Shown here: piece after piece, positions 33,155 to 41,743 of the stretch
Layout: each line of letters begins with the position of its first letter
Numbering within the stretch: position 1 is the stretch's first letter
Source of the DNA: Hankyongella sp964404985
GTDB lineage: Bacteria > Pseudomonadota > Alphaproteobacteria > Sphingomonadales > Sphingomonadaceae
Assembly: GCA_964404985.1 (NCBI GenBank)
Contig: CAYOMD010000012.1
Coordinates: forward strand, 1-64,000
Direction of reading: 5' to 3'
Length of the DNA: 64,000 nt
Notes under the pieces: model-generated
Databases searched by the model: none
Seen by the model: only the letters and a program-made list of their open reading frames with translations
Told to the model about the DNA's origin: nothing
Made by a program: the position numbers and the translations under genes

Positions 33155-33586
33155 ATGGTGTGGGCGGGCATGGATGATGCCGCCCGCCCGCCACTGCCCG
33201 ACACTGACGCCTATGCGCCGCCTGCGGTGACACCGGCGCGCTACACGCTGTTCCTGGAGGAGTATCAGGTGCAGGCGCGCATCGGTATCCATGCCGCCGA
33301 GAAGCGCGGCCGCCAGCCGCTCAGTGTCAGTGTCACGCTCGAGGTCGCGGCCTGCTCCGATGCGGATGCGATCGACGCCGTGGTCGACTATGAGGCGATC
33401 GTCGCCCACATCGATGCACTGGTGGCAGACCGGCACTACAACCTGCAGGAAAGCTTCTGCCGCGAGCTGATCGCCCGTTGCCGGGCCATGGCGCATGTGT
33501 TCGCCGTCAGCGTCACCACCCGCAAGACGGCGGTCTATCCGAACGCGCGCGCTGTGGGCTGCACCATGCACTGGCGTGCCGGTTAA
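33155..33586 (+). CDS. folB: Dihydroneopterin aldolase
   Basis: The ~143-residue protein has the FolB fold: YQVQARIGIHAAEKRGRQPLSVSVTLEV near the start, YEAIVAHIDALVADRHYNLQESFCRELIARC with the conserved glutamate and lysine-type pterin contacts, and VSVTTRKTAVYPNAR at the end. It cleaves dihydroneopterin in folate synthesis. The ATG at 33155 is used; another at 33170 is possible. The N-terminal ~25 residues are extra relative to the usual ~120-residue family length. Confidence 0.88.
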   Translation: MVWAGMDDAARPPLPDTDAYAPPAVTPARYTLFLEEYQVQARIGIHAAEKRGRQPLSVSVTLEVAACSDADAIDAVVDYEAIVAHIDALVADRHYNLQESFCRELIARCRAMAHVFAVSVTTRKTAVYPNARAVGCTMHWRAG

Positions 33587-33649
33587 GCGGCGATGGCGCG
33601 GGACTGCATCTTGCGCTAGACGGCAAGAAAACACCACTCTGAGGTCGCC

Positions 33650-35998
33650 ATGCCCGCCACGAAACGCCGTGCCACACCGACCATCGACCCGGACCTGGTC
33701 GCCAGCCTGGGCGCGCTGGAGGTCCGGCTGCGCTGGCTAGCCGCCTGGACCATCCACACCGCCAACCACCTGCGCGAGAGCCGTGACGGCCTGAAGGTCG
33801 GCGGGCACCAGGCATCCTGCGCGTCGATCACCGCGATCATGGCCGCACTGTATTTCCATGCGCTCAAGCCCAATGACCGGGTGGCGGTGAAGCCGCACGC
33901 AGGGCCGGTGCTGCATGCGATCCACTATCTGCTCGGCCAGCAGAACCTCGCGCAGTTGCAGGCGTTTCGCGGCTTCAAGGGCGCGCAGAGCTACCCCAGC
34001 CGCACCAAGGACCAAATCCCGGTCGACTTTTCCACCGGTTCGGTCGGGCTCGGCGTGGCGATCACCGCCTTTGCATCGCTGGTGCAGGATTATCTGATCG
34101 CGCGCGGCCAGCTGGCGGAAGCCGACACCGGCCGCATGATCGCGCTGATGGGTGATGCCGAGCTGGACGAAGGCAACATCTACGAGTGCCTGATTGAGGC
34201 CTACAAGCACGACATCCGGAACTGCTGGTGGATCGTCGACTACAACCGCCAGAGCCTGGATGCGACCACCGCCGACCGCATGTTCCGCCGGTTCGACGAC
34301 ATCTTCGAGACCTGCGGCTGGCGCGTGCTGACCCTGAAGTACGGCAAGGTGCTGCGCGCCGCCTTCGCACGGCCGGGCGGCAAAGCACTCGAGCGCTGGA
34401 TCGAGAATTGCCCCAACGCGGACTATGCCGCCCTCACCTACCAGGGCGGGGCGGTGTGGCGCACGCGTCTGCTCGCCGATATCGGGCAGGAACCGGGTGT
34501 GGCGAACCTGCTGGCCGCCTATGACGACGATGCGCTGGCCAAGCTGATGACTGGGCTTGGCGGCCACTGCATCGAGACCCTGCTGGAGGCGTTTGCCAGT
34601 GCGCAGGACGACACGCCGACGCTCTTCATCGCCTATACCATCAAGGGCTATGGGCTGCCGTTCCAGGGCCATAAGGACAACCATTCCGGGTTGATGACCC
34701 CGTCCCAGATTGCGGAGCTGCGCACGAGCCTCGGCATTGCCGAGGGGGCAGAGTGGGCACCGCTCGCCGGGCTTGGGGACAATGCAGCAGCGCAGGTGCA
34801 GGCCTTCCTGGACGCCGCGCCCATCCGCGCCAAAGCCGGGGACCGGCCCTATTCGGCGGTGCCGGTCCCGGTGCGACTGCCGGTGCCGGAGCAGGCTGAG
34901 CAGTCAACCCAGGCGGCGTTCGGGCGCATTCTGCTGGAGATCGCCAAGTCCGGGCATCCGCTGGCCGAGCGGATTGTCACCACCTCGCCGGATGTCACCG
35001 TCTCGACCAATCTCGGGGCCTGGGTGAACCAGCGCGGGCTGTTCCGCCGGCGCGACTTCGCGGATGTGTTCCAGCAGGCGCGCATCCCCAGTGCCCAGAA
35101 GTGGGCGGGCGCACCGGCCGGGCAGCATATCGAGCTGGGCATCGCCGAGCACAACCTGTTCCTGATGCTGGCCGCGCTCGGTCTTGCCGGGCCGCTGTTC
35201 GGCAGCCGGCTGCTGCCGATCGGCACAGTGTACGATCCGTTCATTGCCCGCGGCCTCGATTGCCTGAACTACGCCTGTTACCAGGATGCCCGGTTCCTGC
35301 TGGTGGCAACGCCGTCCGGCCTGACACTCGGGCCGGAAGGCGGGGCGCACCAGTCGATCAACACGCCGCTGATCGGCATGGGCCAGCCGGGGCTCACCGC
35401 CTACGAGCCGGCATATGCCGACGAACTGGCCTTGATCATGGCCCATGCGTTCCAGCACATGCAGGCCCCTGACGGCGGCTCGGTCTATCTTCGCCTCAGC
35501 ACCCGCACCATCCCGCAGATCGCGCGCCCGGAGAGTGGCTGGGAGGAGGACGCGCTGGCCGGCGGCTACTGGCTGAAGCACCCGGGGCCGGCCGCAGATG
35601 CCGCAATCGTTGCGACCGGCGCGATTCTGCCTGAAGCGCTGGACGCCTGGGCGCAGCTTGCCGACGACCTGCCGGGGCTGGGCTTGCTCAACGTCACCTC
35701 GGCCGATTTGCTGCATCGTGGCTGGAGTGCGGCCCGTGCGGCACGCAGCCAGGGCGGCCCGGCGGTGCAGAGCCACGTCGAGCGCCTGCTGGCGGCCCTT
35801 GGCCCGCAGGCCGGGCTGGTGACGGTGCTGGATGGCTCGCCCGCGGCCCTGTCGTGGCTTGGCGGCGTGCGCGGTCAGAAGGTGTCACCGCTGGGGCTGG
35901 ACCGCTTCGGCCAGACCGGCGACCTGCCCGATCTCTTCCGGGAGTACCGGCTGGACGCCAACGCCATCATCGATGCCGCTGCCGAGCTATTTCTATAA
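33650..35998 (+). CDS. AceE-like transketolase-family enzyme
   Basis: The 782-residue protein has a single-chain thiamine-diphosphate architecture. The N-terminal TPP domain includes GHQASCASITAIMAALYF and the cofactor motif GDAELDEGNIYECLIEAYKHDIRNCWWIVDYNRQSLD (GDx~26N). A central pyrimidine-binding domain carries the glutamate in ELGIAEHNLFLMLAALG, and a transketolase C-terminal domain follows. Overall it resembles homodimeric pyruvate dehydrogenase E1 (AceE) more than classical transketolase. No E2 or E3 genes are beside it. It may be a second 2-oxoacid dehydrogenase E1, a transketolase-like enzyme, or a specialised carboligase; sequence alone does not settle this. Confidence 0.85.
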   Translation: MPATKRRATPTIDPDLVASLGALEVRLRWLAAWTIHTANHLRESRDGLKVGGHQASCASITAIMAALYFHALKPNDRVAVKPHAGPVLHAIHYLLGQQNLAQLQAFRGFKGAQSYPSRTKDQIPVDFSTGSVGLGVAITAFASLVQDYLIARGQLAEADTGRMIALMGDAELDEGNIYECLIEAYKHDIRNCWWIVDYNRQSLDATTADRMFRRFDDIFETCGWRVLTLKYGKVLRAAFARPGGKALERWIENCPNADYAALTYQGGAVWRTRLLADIGQEPGVANLLAAYDDDALAKLMTGLGGHCIETLLEAFASAQDDTPTLFIAYTIKGYGLPFQGHKDNHSGLMTPSQIAELRTSLGIAEGAEWAPLAGLGDNAAAQVQAFLDAAPIRAKAGDRPYSAVPVPVRLPVPEQAEQSTQAAFGRILLEIAKSGHPLAERIVTTSPDVTVSTNLGAWVNQRGLFRRRDFADVFQQARIPSAQKWAGAPAGQHIELGIAEHNLFLMLAALGLAGPLFGSRLLPIGTVYDPFIARGLDCLNYACYQDARFLLVATPSGLTLGPEGGAHQSINTPLIGMGQPGLTAYEPAYADELALIMAHAFQHMQAPDGGSVYLRLSTRTIPQIARPESGWEEDALAGGYWLKHPGPAADAAIVATGAILPEALDAWAQLADDLPGLGLLNVTSADLLHRGWSAARAARSQGGPAVQSHVERLLAALGPQAGLVTVLDGSPAALSWLGGVRGQKVSPLGLDRFGQTGDLPDLFREYRLDANAIIDAAAELFL

Positions 35999-36001
35999 CG
36001 A

Positions 36002-36598
36002 TTACTTTTCGAGTTCGGCCAGTCTGCGGGTTGCGGTGCCGACGACGACCCTGTGCGCGGCCTGGGCGTCTTCGATCATCTTCAGGGCCTCACCGGTCTC
36101 CCGCAGCGGGCCGGCGACCGGATGCCCATTGACGGCCAGCATTGCCAGTTCACCCGCCAGCTTTTCCGCATTGCCATGCAGCGAATCGAAGCGGCTGGCG
36201 GCATTGTTGAGGCGCGAGAGTTCGATTTGCGCTTTGGACTGCGCGGCAGCATCCGGGTTCTCGGCGAGGGCCTCCAGTGCCGCTTCAAGGGCTGCACCCT
36301 GGCGGGTCCAGCGGACCAGAGCGGACTCCAGATCCTTTTCCAGAAGGCCGGCCTCGCTGCTGCTCTGGCGCAGGTCCGGGATCATCGCGTTCGGGTCCAT
36401 GGCGGCATCCGGTGCAGCCATCTGCTCGTTGAGCCGGCTGGTCATGGCACGCTCTTCCGGGGTCAGCAGTGACGGCCATGGCGCATCCGCACCCGGTTGC
36501 ACAGCGACACTCAGGCGTGGGTCGACAGATGGCTGTGGCGCGCTAGCACAGGCGCTCAGCAGCAAGAGGGTGGACGTCAGGGCAGTGCGGCAAACCAT
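36002..36598 (-). CDS. Hypothetical lipoprotein
   Basis: The 198-residue product starts with a lipoprotein signal peptide (MVCRTALTSTLLLLSACAS, lipobox LSAC), then an alanine-rich, mostly helical region with many charged residues and no recognised domain. It likely sits at the outer membrane by lipid anchor. Upstream in-frame ATGs exist, but only the start at 36598 puts the lipobox at the right distance. It converges tightly on the preceding gene, leaving three bases between the stops. Confidence 0.7.
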   Translation of the reverse strand: MVCRTALTSTLLLLSACASAPQPSVDPRLSVAVQPGADAPWPSLLTPEERAMTSRLNEQMAAPDAAMDPNAMIPDLRQSSSEAGLLEKDLESALVRWTRQGAALEAALEALAENPDAAAQSKAQIELSRLNNAASRFDSLHGNAEKLAGELAMLAVNGHPVAGPLRETGEALKMIEDAQAAHRVVVGTATRRLAELEK

Positions 36599-36733
36599 GG
36601 TGTCATGCTTACTGAGTCCGGCGGAAAGGGGAAGCAGGAATTGCACCACTTTGGTCATGGGATGCTGCACCGCATTAGGGCTTGCGTGTGTGGGCAAAAC
36701 TCCCTAGGTTCCCGGCCTCGCACCGGAAGGCCT

Positions 36734-36810
36734 GCGCTCGTAGCTCAGCTGGATAGAGCATCAGACTACGAATCTGAGGGTCAGGAGTTCGAATCTCTTC
36801 GAGCGCGCCA
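36734..36810 (+). tRNA. tRNA-Arg (anticodon ACG)
   Basis: The 77-base cloverleaf has acceptor arms GCGCTCG and CGAGCGC, discriminator G and encoded CCA. The anticodon arm TCAGA/TCTGA holds loop CTACGAA with anticodon ACG at 36768-36770. The T arm contains GTTCGAATC. The wobble A would be converted to inosine by TadA, reading CGU, CGC and CGA codons. Confidence 0.97.
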
Positions 36811-36821
36811 TCCGGTGCCCA

Positions 36822-37541
36822 CTATTCCAATTCAAAGGTTATCGAGACAGTCGCTGTGCGGCTGATCTCGCCGGGCGCGAGCTCTGTGGTGGCGTCTGCG
36901 GGTGTTGCAGCGGCCATGCGCGCGGCTTTCAGGAACACCGGCTGCGGGGCCGATGCGCCGCCCTCTGCAATCGACAGGATACGCTTGACCTTGAGGTCGG
37001 CTGCCGCCGCATAAAGGTCCGCGCGGGTGCGGGCCATCCGCACGGCTTTTTGCCGTGCCTCATCCAGGGCCGCCTCGGGGTCGCTCAGGTCGAACGTCGG
37101 CCCGTTGATCTGGTTGACCCCGGCGGTGACCAGCGAGTCGAGCATCGCGCCGGCACTGTCCAGCTTGCGCAAGCGCAAGGTCAGGGTGTTGGTCGCCTGA
37201 TAACCGGTAAGCTTGGGCGTGTTACCCTGGCGATAGTCATATTGTGCATTCAACGACAGGCCGCTGGTCTGCATGTCCTTGTCGGCCACGCCGCGCTGCT
37301 TGAGGGTTGCGATGACGGCTGCCATCTTGCGGGCGTTATCGGCCATGGCAGCCTGCGCGGTCGCCGCGTCGGTCTGCACGCCGGCATTGATGATCGCAAG
37401 ATCCGGCGCGCGGGCGACATCTGCGCTCGCGTTCACCACCAGGGTCTGGAGCGGGGACATGTGGTGATCATCCTGCGCCTGGGCGGCTGCGGCGGCGACC
37501 AAGGCCAGGGGCGCAAGCATGAGCAGGCGTGCGAGCATCAT
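36822..37541 (-). CDS. Exported SIMPL domain protein (DUF541)
   Basis: The 239-residue protein has a signal peptide (MMLARLLMLAPLALVAAAAAQA) and one SIMPL/DUF541 domain, with TLVVNASADVARAPDLAIINAGVQTDA and YQATNTLTLRLRKLDSAGAMLDSLVTAGVNQINGPTF. The family forms periplasmic oligomers, and some members bind metal or protect against oxidative stress; no activity is certain. It starts at 37541 behind GGAGAC. The tRNA-Arg gene is 11 bases past its 3' end on the other strand. Confidence 0.9.
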   Translation of the reverse strand: MMLARLLMLAPLALVAAAAAQAQDDHHMSPLQTLVVNASADVARAPDLAIINAGVQTDAATAQAAMADNARKMAAVIATLKQRGVADKDMQTSGLSLNAQYDYRQGNTPKLTGYQATNTLTLRLRKLDSAGAMLDSLVTAGVNQINGPTFDLSDPEAALDEARQKAVRMARTRADLYAAAADLKVKRILSIAEGGASAPQPVFLKAARMAAATPADATTELAPGEISRTATVSITFELE

Positions 37542-37564
37542 GTGTCTCCGATTAGAAGGGGCCG

Positions 37565-38527
37565 TTACTTCTGGTCGATCCCCAGCGTGCCACGCAGGAT
37601 ATAGAGCGGTCGGCCCTTCACCTCGTAGAAGATGCGGGCAATATACTCGCCGATCACGCCAAGGCCAATCAGGGTCAGGCTGTTGAACAGCAGCACGAAC
37701 GAGATCAAGGACGCATAGCCCGGCACCGTATTGCCGAACAGCAGCGTAGTCAGCACGATATAGATCATGAAGAATAGTGCAAAAGCGGCACCAGCCAGCC
37801 CGATGTAGGTCCAGATTTTCAAAGGCGCCGAGCTGAACGAGACGATGCCCTCCAGCGCCAGCGTCCACAGCTTCCACGCACGGAACTTGGTGGTGCCGGC
37901 GGCGCGCTGCGGCCGGGCGTATTCCACTACGGTCTGGCGAAAGCCGAGGCTGGCGAAGATGCCTTTCATGAAGCGCGTGCGCTCCCGGTACTGGCGCAGC
38001 ACCGCCACCACGCGCTGGTCCATCAGGCGGAAATCACCGACATTGTCCGGCAGCTTCACGTCGCTGACCTGGTTCATCACCTGGTAGAAACCGTTGGCGG
38101 TCAACCGCTTCAGGAAACCGTCCTCAGAGCGGTCGCTGCGCCGCGCCAGCACCATGTCATATCCGGCACGCCACTGCGCGACCATGCGCGCGATGACGTC
38201 CGGCGGGTCCTGCAGGTCGACATCCATCGGGATGACGGCGCGACCGTGCGCATGGTCCAGCCCGGCGGTCAGGGCGATTTCCTTGCCGTGGTTGCGGGCG
38301 AAGTCGACCAGCTTGACCCGCGGGTCGCGCGCGTGGAGTGACGCGATGATCTCCGGCGTGCGGTCCCGGCTGCCGTCGTTGACGAACACGATATCCCAGT
38401 CCGGTGTGATGTCGTCGAGCACCGGGCACATGGCGGCGTAGAACATCTCGATGACGGCTTCTTCATTGAAGACCGGCACGACGATTGTGAGCTCCGGCTG
38501 GACTGCGGCTGGCTGCGTTTCGGTCAT
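37565..38527 (-). CDS. Family 2 glycosyltransferase, GtrB/DPM-like
   Basis: The 320-residue membrane enzyme has an N-terminal GT-A domain (TIVVPVFNEEAVIEMFY, VNDGSRDRT, and the metal-binding MDVDLQDP) and two C-terminal membrane helices, as in GtrB and ArnC, which transfer a sugar to a polyprenyl phosphate carrier at the inner membrane. The donor sugar and its pathway are not indicated; no flippase or other partner is adjacent. Confidence 0.9.
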   Translation of the reverse strand: MTETQPAAVQPELTIVVPVFNEEAVIEMFYAAMCPVLDDITPDWDIVFVNDGSRDRTPEIIASLHARDPRVKLVDFARNHGKEIALTAGLDHAHGRAVIPMDVDLQDPPDVIARMVAQWRAGYDMVLARRSDRSEDGFLKRLTANGFYQVMNQVSDVKLPDNVGDFRLMDQRVVAVLRQYRERTRFMKGIFASLGFRQTVVEYARPQRAAGTTKFRAWKLWTLALEGIVSFSSAPLKIWTYIGLAGAAFALFFMIYIVLTTLLFGNTVPGYASLISFVLLFNSLTLIGLGVIGEYIARIFYEVKGRPLYILRGTLGIDQK

Positions 38528-38575
38528 GCACTTCCCCCTAAACTCTTGTGGTGTAGCGCGCCGGCCTTAACAGTT

Positions 38576-39523
38576 TCAATTGGCGATACGCGCCTCGATC
38601 GCGCCCCAGATGCGCGCGGGCGTGTTGGTGCCGTTGAAGGCGTCGATGGCGACAATCCCGGTGGGCGAGGTGACGTTGATCTCGGTCAGGTAGCCGTCGA
38701 TGACGTCGATGCCGACAAACAGCAGCCCGCGCGCCTTCAGGTCCGGGCCGATGGTCGCGCAGATCTCCTGCTCGCGGGCGGTCAGGTCGGTCGAGGCCGC
38801 GCGACCGCCGGCGGCCAGGTTGGAGCGGATTTCGCCGTTCCTTGGCACCCGGTTGATCGCCCCGGCCGGCGCGCCGTCCACCAGCACGATCCGTTTATCG
38901 CCGAGCCGAACCTGCGGCAGGAACTTCTGCACCATGAACGGCTCGCGCATCTGACCACTGAACATCTCGACCAGCGCCGGCAGGTTCGGGTCGCCCGCGC
39001 CGATGTGAAAGACACCGGCCCCCGCGTTGCCGAACAGCGGCTTGACCACGATCTCACGATGACGGGCGCGGAATGCCTCCGCCTCGTCCAGACGGCGGGT
39101 CACCAGGGTCGGCGGCATCAGGTGCTGGTAGCGCAGGACGAACAGCTTCTCCGGCGCGTTGCGCACTTCGGCGGGGTCATTGACCACCAGCGTATCCGGC
39201 TGGACCATCTCCAGCAGGTGGGTCGCAGTGATGTAGGCCATGTCAAACGGCGGGTCCTGACGCATCAGCACCACATCCACATCCCGGCGCAGGTCAAGGG
39301 TGACGCGCTCGCCGGCTGTATAGTGCGCACCGGCAATGCGCTGGACGCTGACCGGGCGCGCCTGTGCCCGCACGACGCCCTCGTCGCAGGTCAAGTCCGT
39401 TGCGAGATAATGGTAGAGGCTATGGCCACGCTCCTGCGCCTCCAGCATCAGTGCGAACGTCGAGTCGCCCTGGATGTTGATCGTCTCCAGCGGGTCCATC
39501 TGCACCGCAACGCGCAAGGGCAT
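38576..39523 (-). CDS. gshB: Glutathione synthase
   Basis: The 315-residue ATP-grasp enzyme joins gamma-glutamylcysteine and glycine. Recognisable blocks are VAVQMDPLETINIQGDSTFALMLEA at the start, VLMRQDPPFDMAYI, VVKPLFGNAGAGVFHI in the ATP-binding region and LLFVGIDVIDGYLTEINVTSPTG near the end. The length is normal. It ends the minus-strand cluster SirB1-yraN-rsmI, a grouping common in alphaproteobacteria. Confidence 0.96.
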   Translation of the reverse strand: MPLRVAVQMDPLETINIQGDSTFALMLEAQERGHSLYHYLATDLTCDEGVVRAQARPVSVQRIAGAHYTAGERVTLDLRRDVDVVLMRQDPPFDMAYITATHLLEMVQPDTLVVNDPAEVRNAPEKLFVLRYQHLMPPTLVTRRLDEAEAFRARHREIVVKPLFGNAGAGVFHIGAGDPNLPALVEMFSGQMREPFMVQKFLPQVRLGDKRIVLVDGAPAGAINRVPRNGEIRSNLAAGGRAASTDLTAREQEICATIGPDLKARGLLFVGIDVIDGYLTEINVTSPTGIVAIDAFNGTNTPARIWGAIEARIAN

Positions 39524-39597
39524 GGTCAGTCTCCTGTCTCGTGAGCGGCGACAATGCCCGGCAGGAACGGGGCGTCAATGCTGAAAGCCGAAAACAA

Positions 39598-40413
39598 TCA
39601 GTTCATCGATCGCGTGAGGCCGTCGAGCGCCAGCCGGATCTGGGCCGCAATCTCCGGGCTGCGCGTGGTCTCCAGCATGGCAACGAGCGACGCCCGCGCG
39701 GCGCGCACCAGCCCCAGGGCTTGCTCCAGGCGTGCGCGTTCCCACCAGAGGCCGGTGAAGGTCGGTGCAATAGCCGTCATCCGCATGTGCATCGTGTGGG
39801 CACGGGTCAGGTTGCCGTCGCGCTCGGCCCTCGCGGCGATGTTGTTCAACAGGCGGATGAGAATGGCGCGGTTGGAGAGAGCCTGGAGGTGCTCTGTCAC
39901 CACTGGGGTCTCTCCGCCGGTCGCGCGGCGCACCAGCAGCTCGAGGCTCGAGGGCGTGATCTGTTTGCCCTGGTCAAACGGGTCCTGCAGCACGGCACCT
40001 GAGCCATCGCCGATCCGGATGAGAAAGTGGGCCGGGATATTCAGGCCGTCAGCATGCCAGCCGGCTAGCCGGGCGATGCTGAGATAGAGGATCGAGAGGG
40101 AGACCGGCAAACCACGCTTGCGATCGATGACATCGAGCATATTGGCGTTGGCCGGGTCTTCATAGGTCGCGCGGTCGCCTTCATAGCTGTTGCGCCGGAA
40201 CAGGACGTAGGACAGCAGGGTTGCCTGCTCGTGCGGGAGCGCGATGCTGCGGCCCAGGCTGGTGGCAGTCTCCACCATGCGCAGCAGATGGTCGCGGTAG
40301 GATTGCAGGGACGCGCCGGGGCGGTCCAGCGCGCCGAGTTCCAACGCCGCGTCGGCAAGGTCGATCTCGCCATCGGACAATGCGCCGATGCGCTCGAGTG
40401 GGGCCGGGGTCAT
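39598..40413 (-). CDS. SirB1-family transglutaminase-like/TPR protein
   Basis: The 271-residue protein matches the SirB1/COG2912 group: a transglutaminase-like N-terminal part with NMLDVIDRKRGLPVSLSILYLSIARLAG and FLIRIGDGSGAVLQDPFDQG, then a TPR-like helical C-terminus. It lacks an obvious catalytic cysteine in the usual place. Function is unknown. It overlaps yraN by 4 bases, which makes co-translation likely. Confidence 0.88.
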   Translation of the reverse strand: MTPAPLERIGALSDGEIDLADAALELGALDRPGASLQSYRDHLLRMVETATSLGRSIALPHEQATLLSYVLFRRNSYEGDRATYEDPANANMLDVIDRKRGLPVSLSILYLSIARLAGWHADGLNIPAHFLIRIGDGSGAVLQDPFDQGKQITPSSLELLVRRATGGETPVVTEHLQALSNRAILIRLLNNIAARAERDGNLTRAHTMHMRMTAIAPTFTGLWWERARLEQALGLVRAARASLVAMLETTRSPEIAAQIRLALDGLTRSMN

Positions 40414-40769
40414 CGTGCACCCTCCAAAACGATATTGCGAAGGTGCCTTGGGAATCGATTGGGTGCAACTAGAATGGCGTCGATTCTGATGAAATCAGCG
40501 TCATCAGCATAGCGCGCCGCGATCAGTTCTGCCGCCCGGCACACGCGTGACATACCGCGCGGCGTCAGCGCGGCGTTGGCCTCATCAAGCGTCGGGCGGG
40601 CCTTGACCTCGATGAATGCGGTGGTGCGTCCGCGCCGGGCGATGATGTCCACCTCGCCGACCGGGGTGCTAACCCGGCGTGCCAGAACAGCGTAACCCTT
40701 CAGGCTGAGCCAGAGGCAGGCAAGGTCCTCGCCGCGCCGCCCGCGCCGTTCCGCCGCCTGGCGCTTCAT
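40410..40769 (-). CDS. yraN: YraN family protein (UPF0102)
   Basis: The 119-residue protein has the Holliday-junction-resolvase-like fold of UPF0102: AERRGRRGEDLACLWLSLKGYAVLARRVSTPVGEVDIIARRGRTTAFIEVKAR, with the predicted catalytic D and ExK. Nuclease activity is inferred from fold only. It overlaps rsmI and the SirB1 gene by 4 bases each, typical of this conserved cluster. Confidence 0.93.
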   Translation of the reverse strand: MKRQAAERRGRRGEDLACLWLSLKGYAVLARRVSTPVGEVDIIARRGRTTAFIEVKARPTLDEANAALTPRGMSRVCRAAELIAARYADDADFIRIDAILVAPNRFPRHLRNIVLEGAR

Positions 40770-41611
40770 GGTTTCAGCGCCAGCGCGCGCTCGTAGACCT
40801 GGGCGCGCGGCAGGCCGGTCTGCACTGCGACCAATGCGGCGGCATCCTTGGTGCGGTGCGTGCGCAGCGCATCGGTCAACAGCGCATCGACATCCTGATC
40901 GCTGGCGGCGGGTTGCGCCGTCGGCGGGCCGATCAGCACGACCAGCTCGCCGCGCGGCGGACCCTGCTCGGCATAGCGTGCCGCCAATGCGGCCAGGCTG
41001 CCGCGCTGCACCTCCTCATGGAGTTTGGTAAGTTCACGCGCGACTGCGGCGTCGCGCAGACCGAGCACGTGCGCGGCATCCGCCAGCATGGCGGCCAGAC
41101 GGGACGCTCCTTCGTAGAACACCAGTGTCGCGGGCACAGCCGCCAGTTCGGCGAGTGAGGATTGCCGCGCTCCGGACTTGGGGGGCAGAAAGCCGCAAAA
41201 GCAGAAGCGGTCAGTCGGCAGTCCGGCCAGTGTGAGTGCAGTGATCGCCGCACAGGCACCGGGGGCTGCCGTGACCGGAACACCGGCCTCCAGCGCCGCC
41301 TGCACCAGCTTCAGCCCGGGGTCGGAGACCAGCGGCGTACCGGCATCGCTGACCAGCGCGACGGTCGCCCCGCCGAGCATCCGCGTGATGAGCTGCGGGC
41401 GCATGGCCGGCGCATTATGGTCATGGTAGGGGATGACCGGCGTTCCCAGCCCCAGATGCCGAAGCAACTTGGCCGCAACCCGCGTGTCCTCTGCGGCGAT
41501 GAGGTCGACCTGGCCCAACGTTTCGATCGCGCGCAAGGTGATGTCACCGAGATTGCCGATGGGCGTGGCGACGATATGGAGGCCGGGTGCAAGCGGTTTC
41601 AGAGGCGTCAT
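40766..41611 (-). CDS. rsmI: 16S rRNA (cytidine-1402-2'-O)-methyltransferase
   Basis: The 281-residue SAM-dependent methyltransferase modifies C1402 in the ribosomal decoding centre. The conserved opening LHIVATPIGNLGDITLRAIETLGQVDLIAAEDTRVA, ALVSDAGTPLVSDPG and CFCGFLPPKSGARQ identify the family. It leads the rsmI-yraN-SirB1-gshB series on the minus strand and is divergent from the LpoA-like gene, with a 132-base shared upstream region. Confidence 0.96.
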   Translation of the reverse strand: MTPLKPLAPGLHIVATPIGNLGDITLRAIETLGQVDLIAAEDTRVAAKLLRHLGLGTPVIPYHDHNAPAMRPQLITRMLGGATVALVSDAGTPLVSDPGLKLVQAALEAGVPVTAAPGACAAITALTLAGLPTDRFCFCGFLPPKSGARQSSLAELAAVPATLVFYEGASRLAAMLADAAHVLGLRDAAVARELTKLHEEVQRGSLAALAARYAEQGPPRGELVVLIGPPTAQPAASDQDVDALLTDALRTHRTKDAAALVAVQTGLPRAQVYERALALKP

Positions 41612-41743
41612 ACCCCGTTATGGCGATCTTGCGCCGACAGGAAAAGCTATCGTGTGCGTCTCGCCGCGATCAAGGTATGCAATCGCCAGCCGAGTGCGCT
41701 ATGCCAGCAGCGTTAGGCGTCCCGAGCGGTTAGGGTCAATGGA

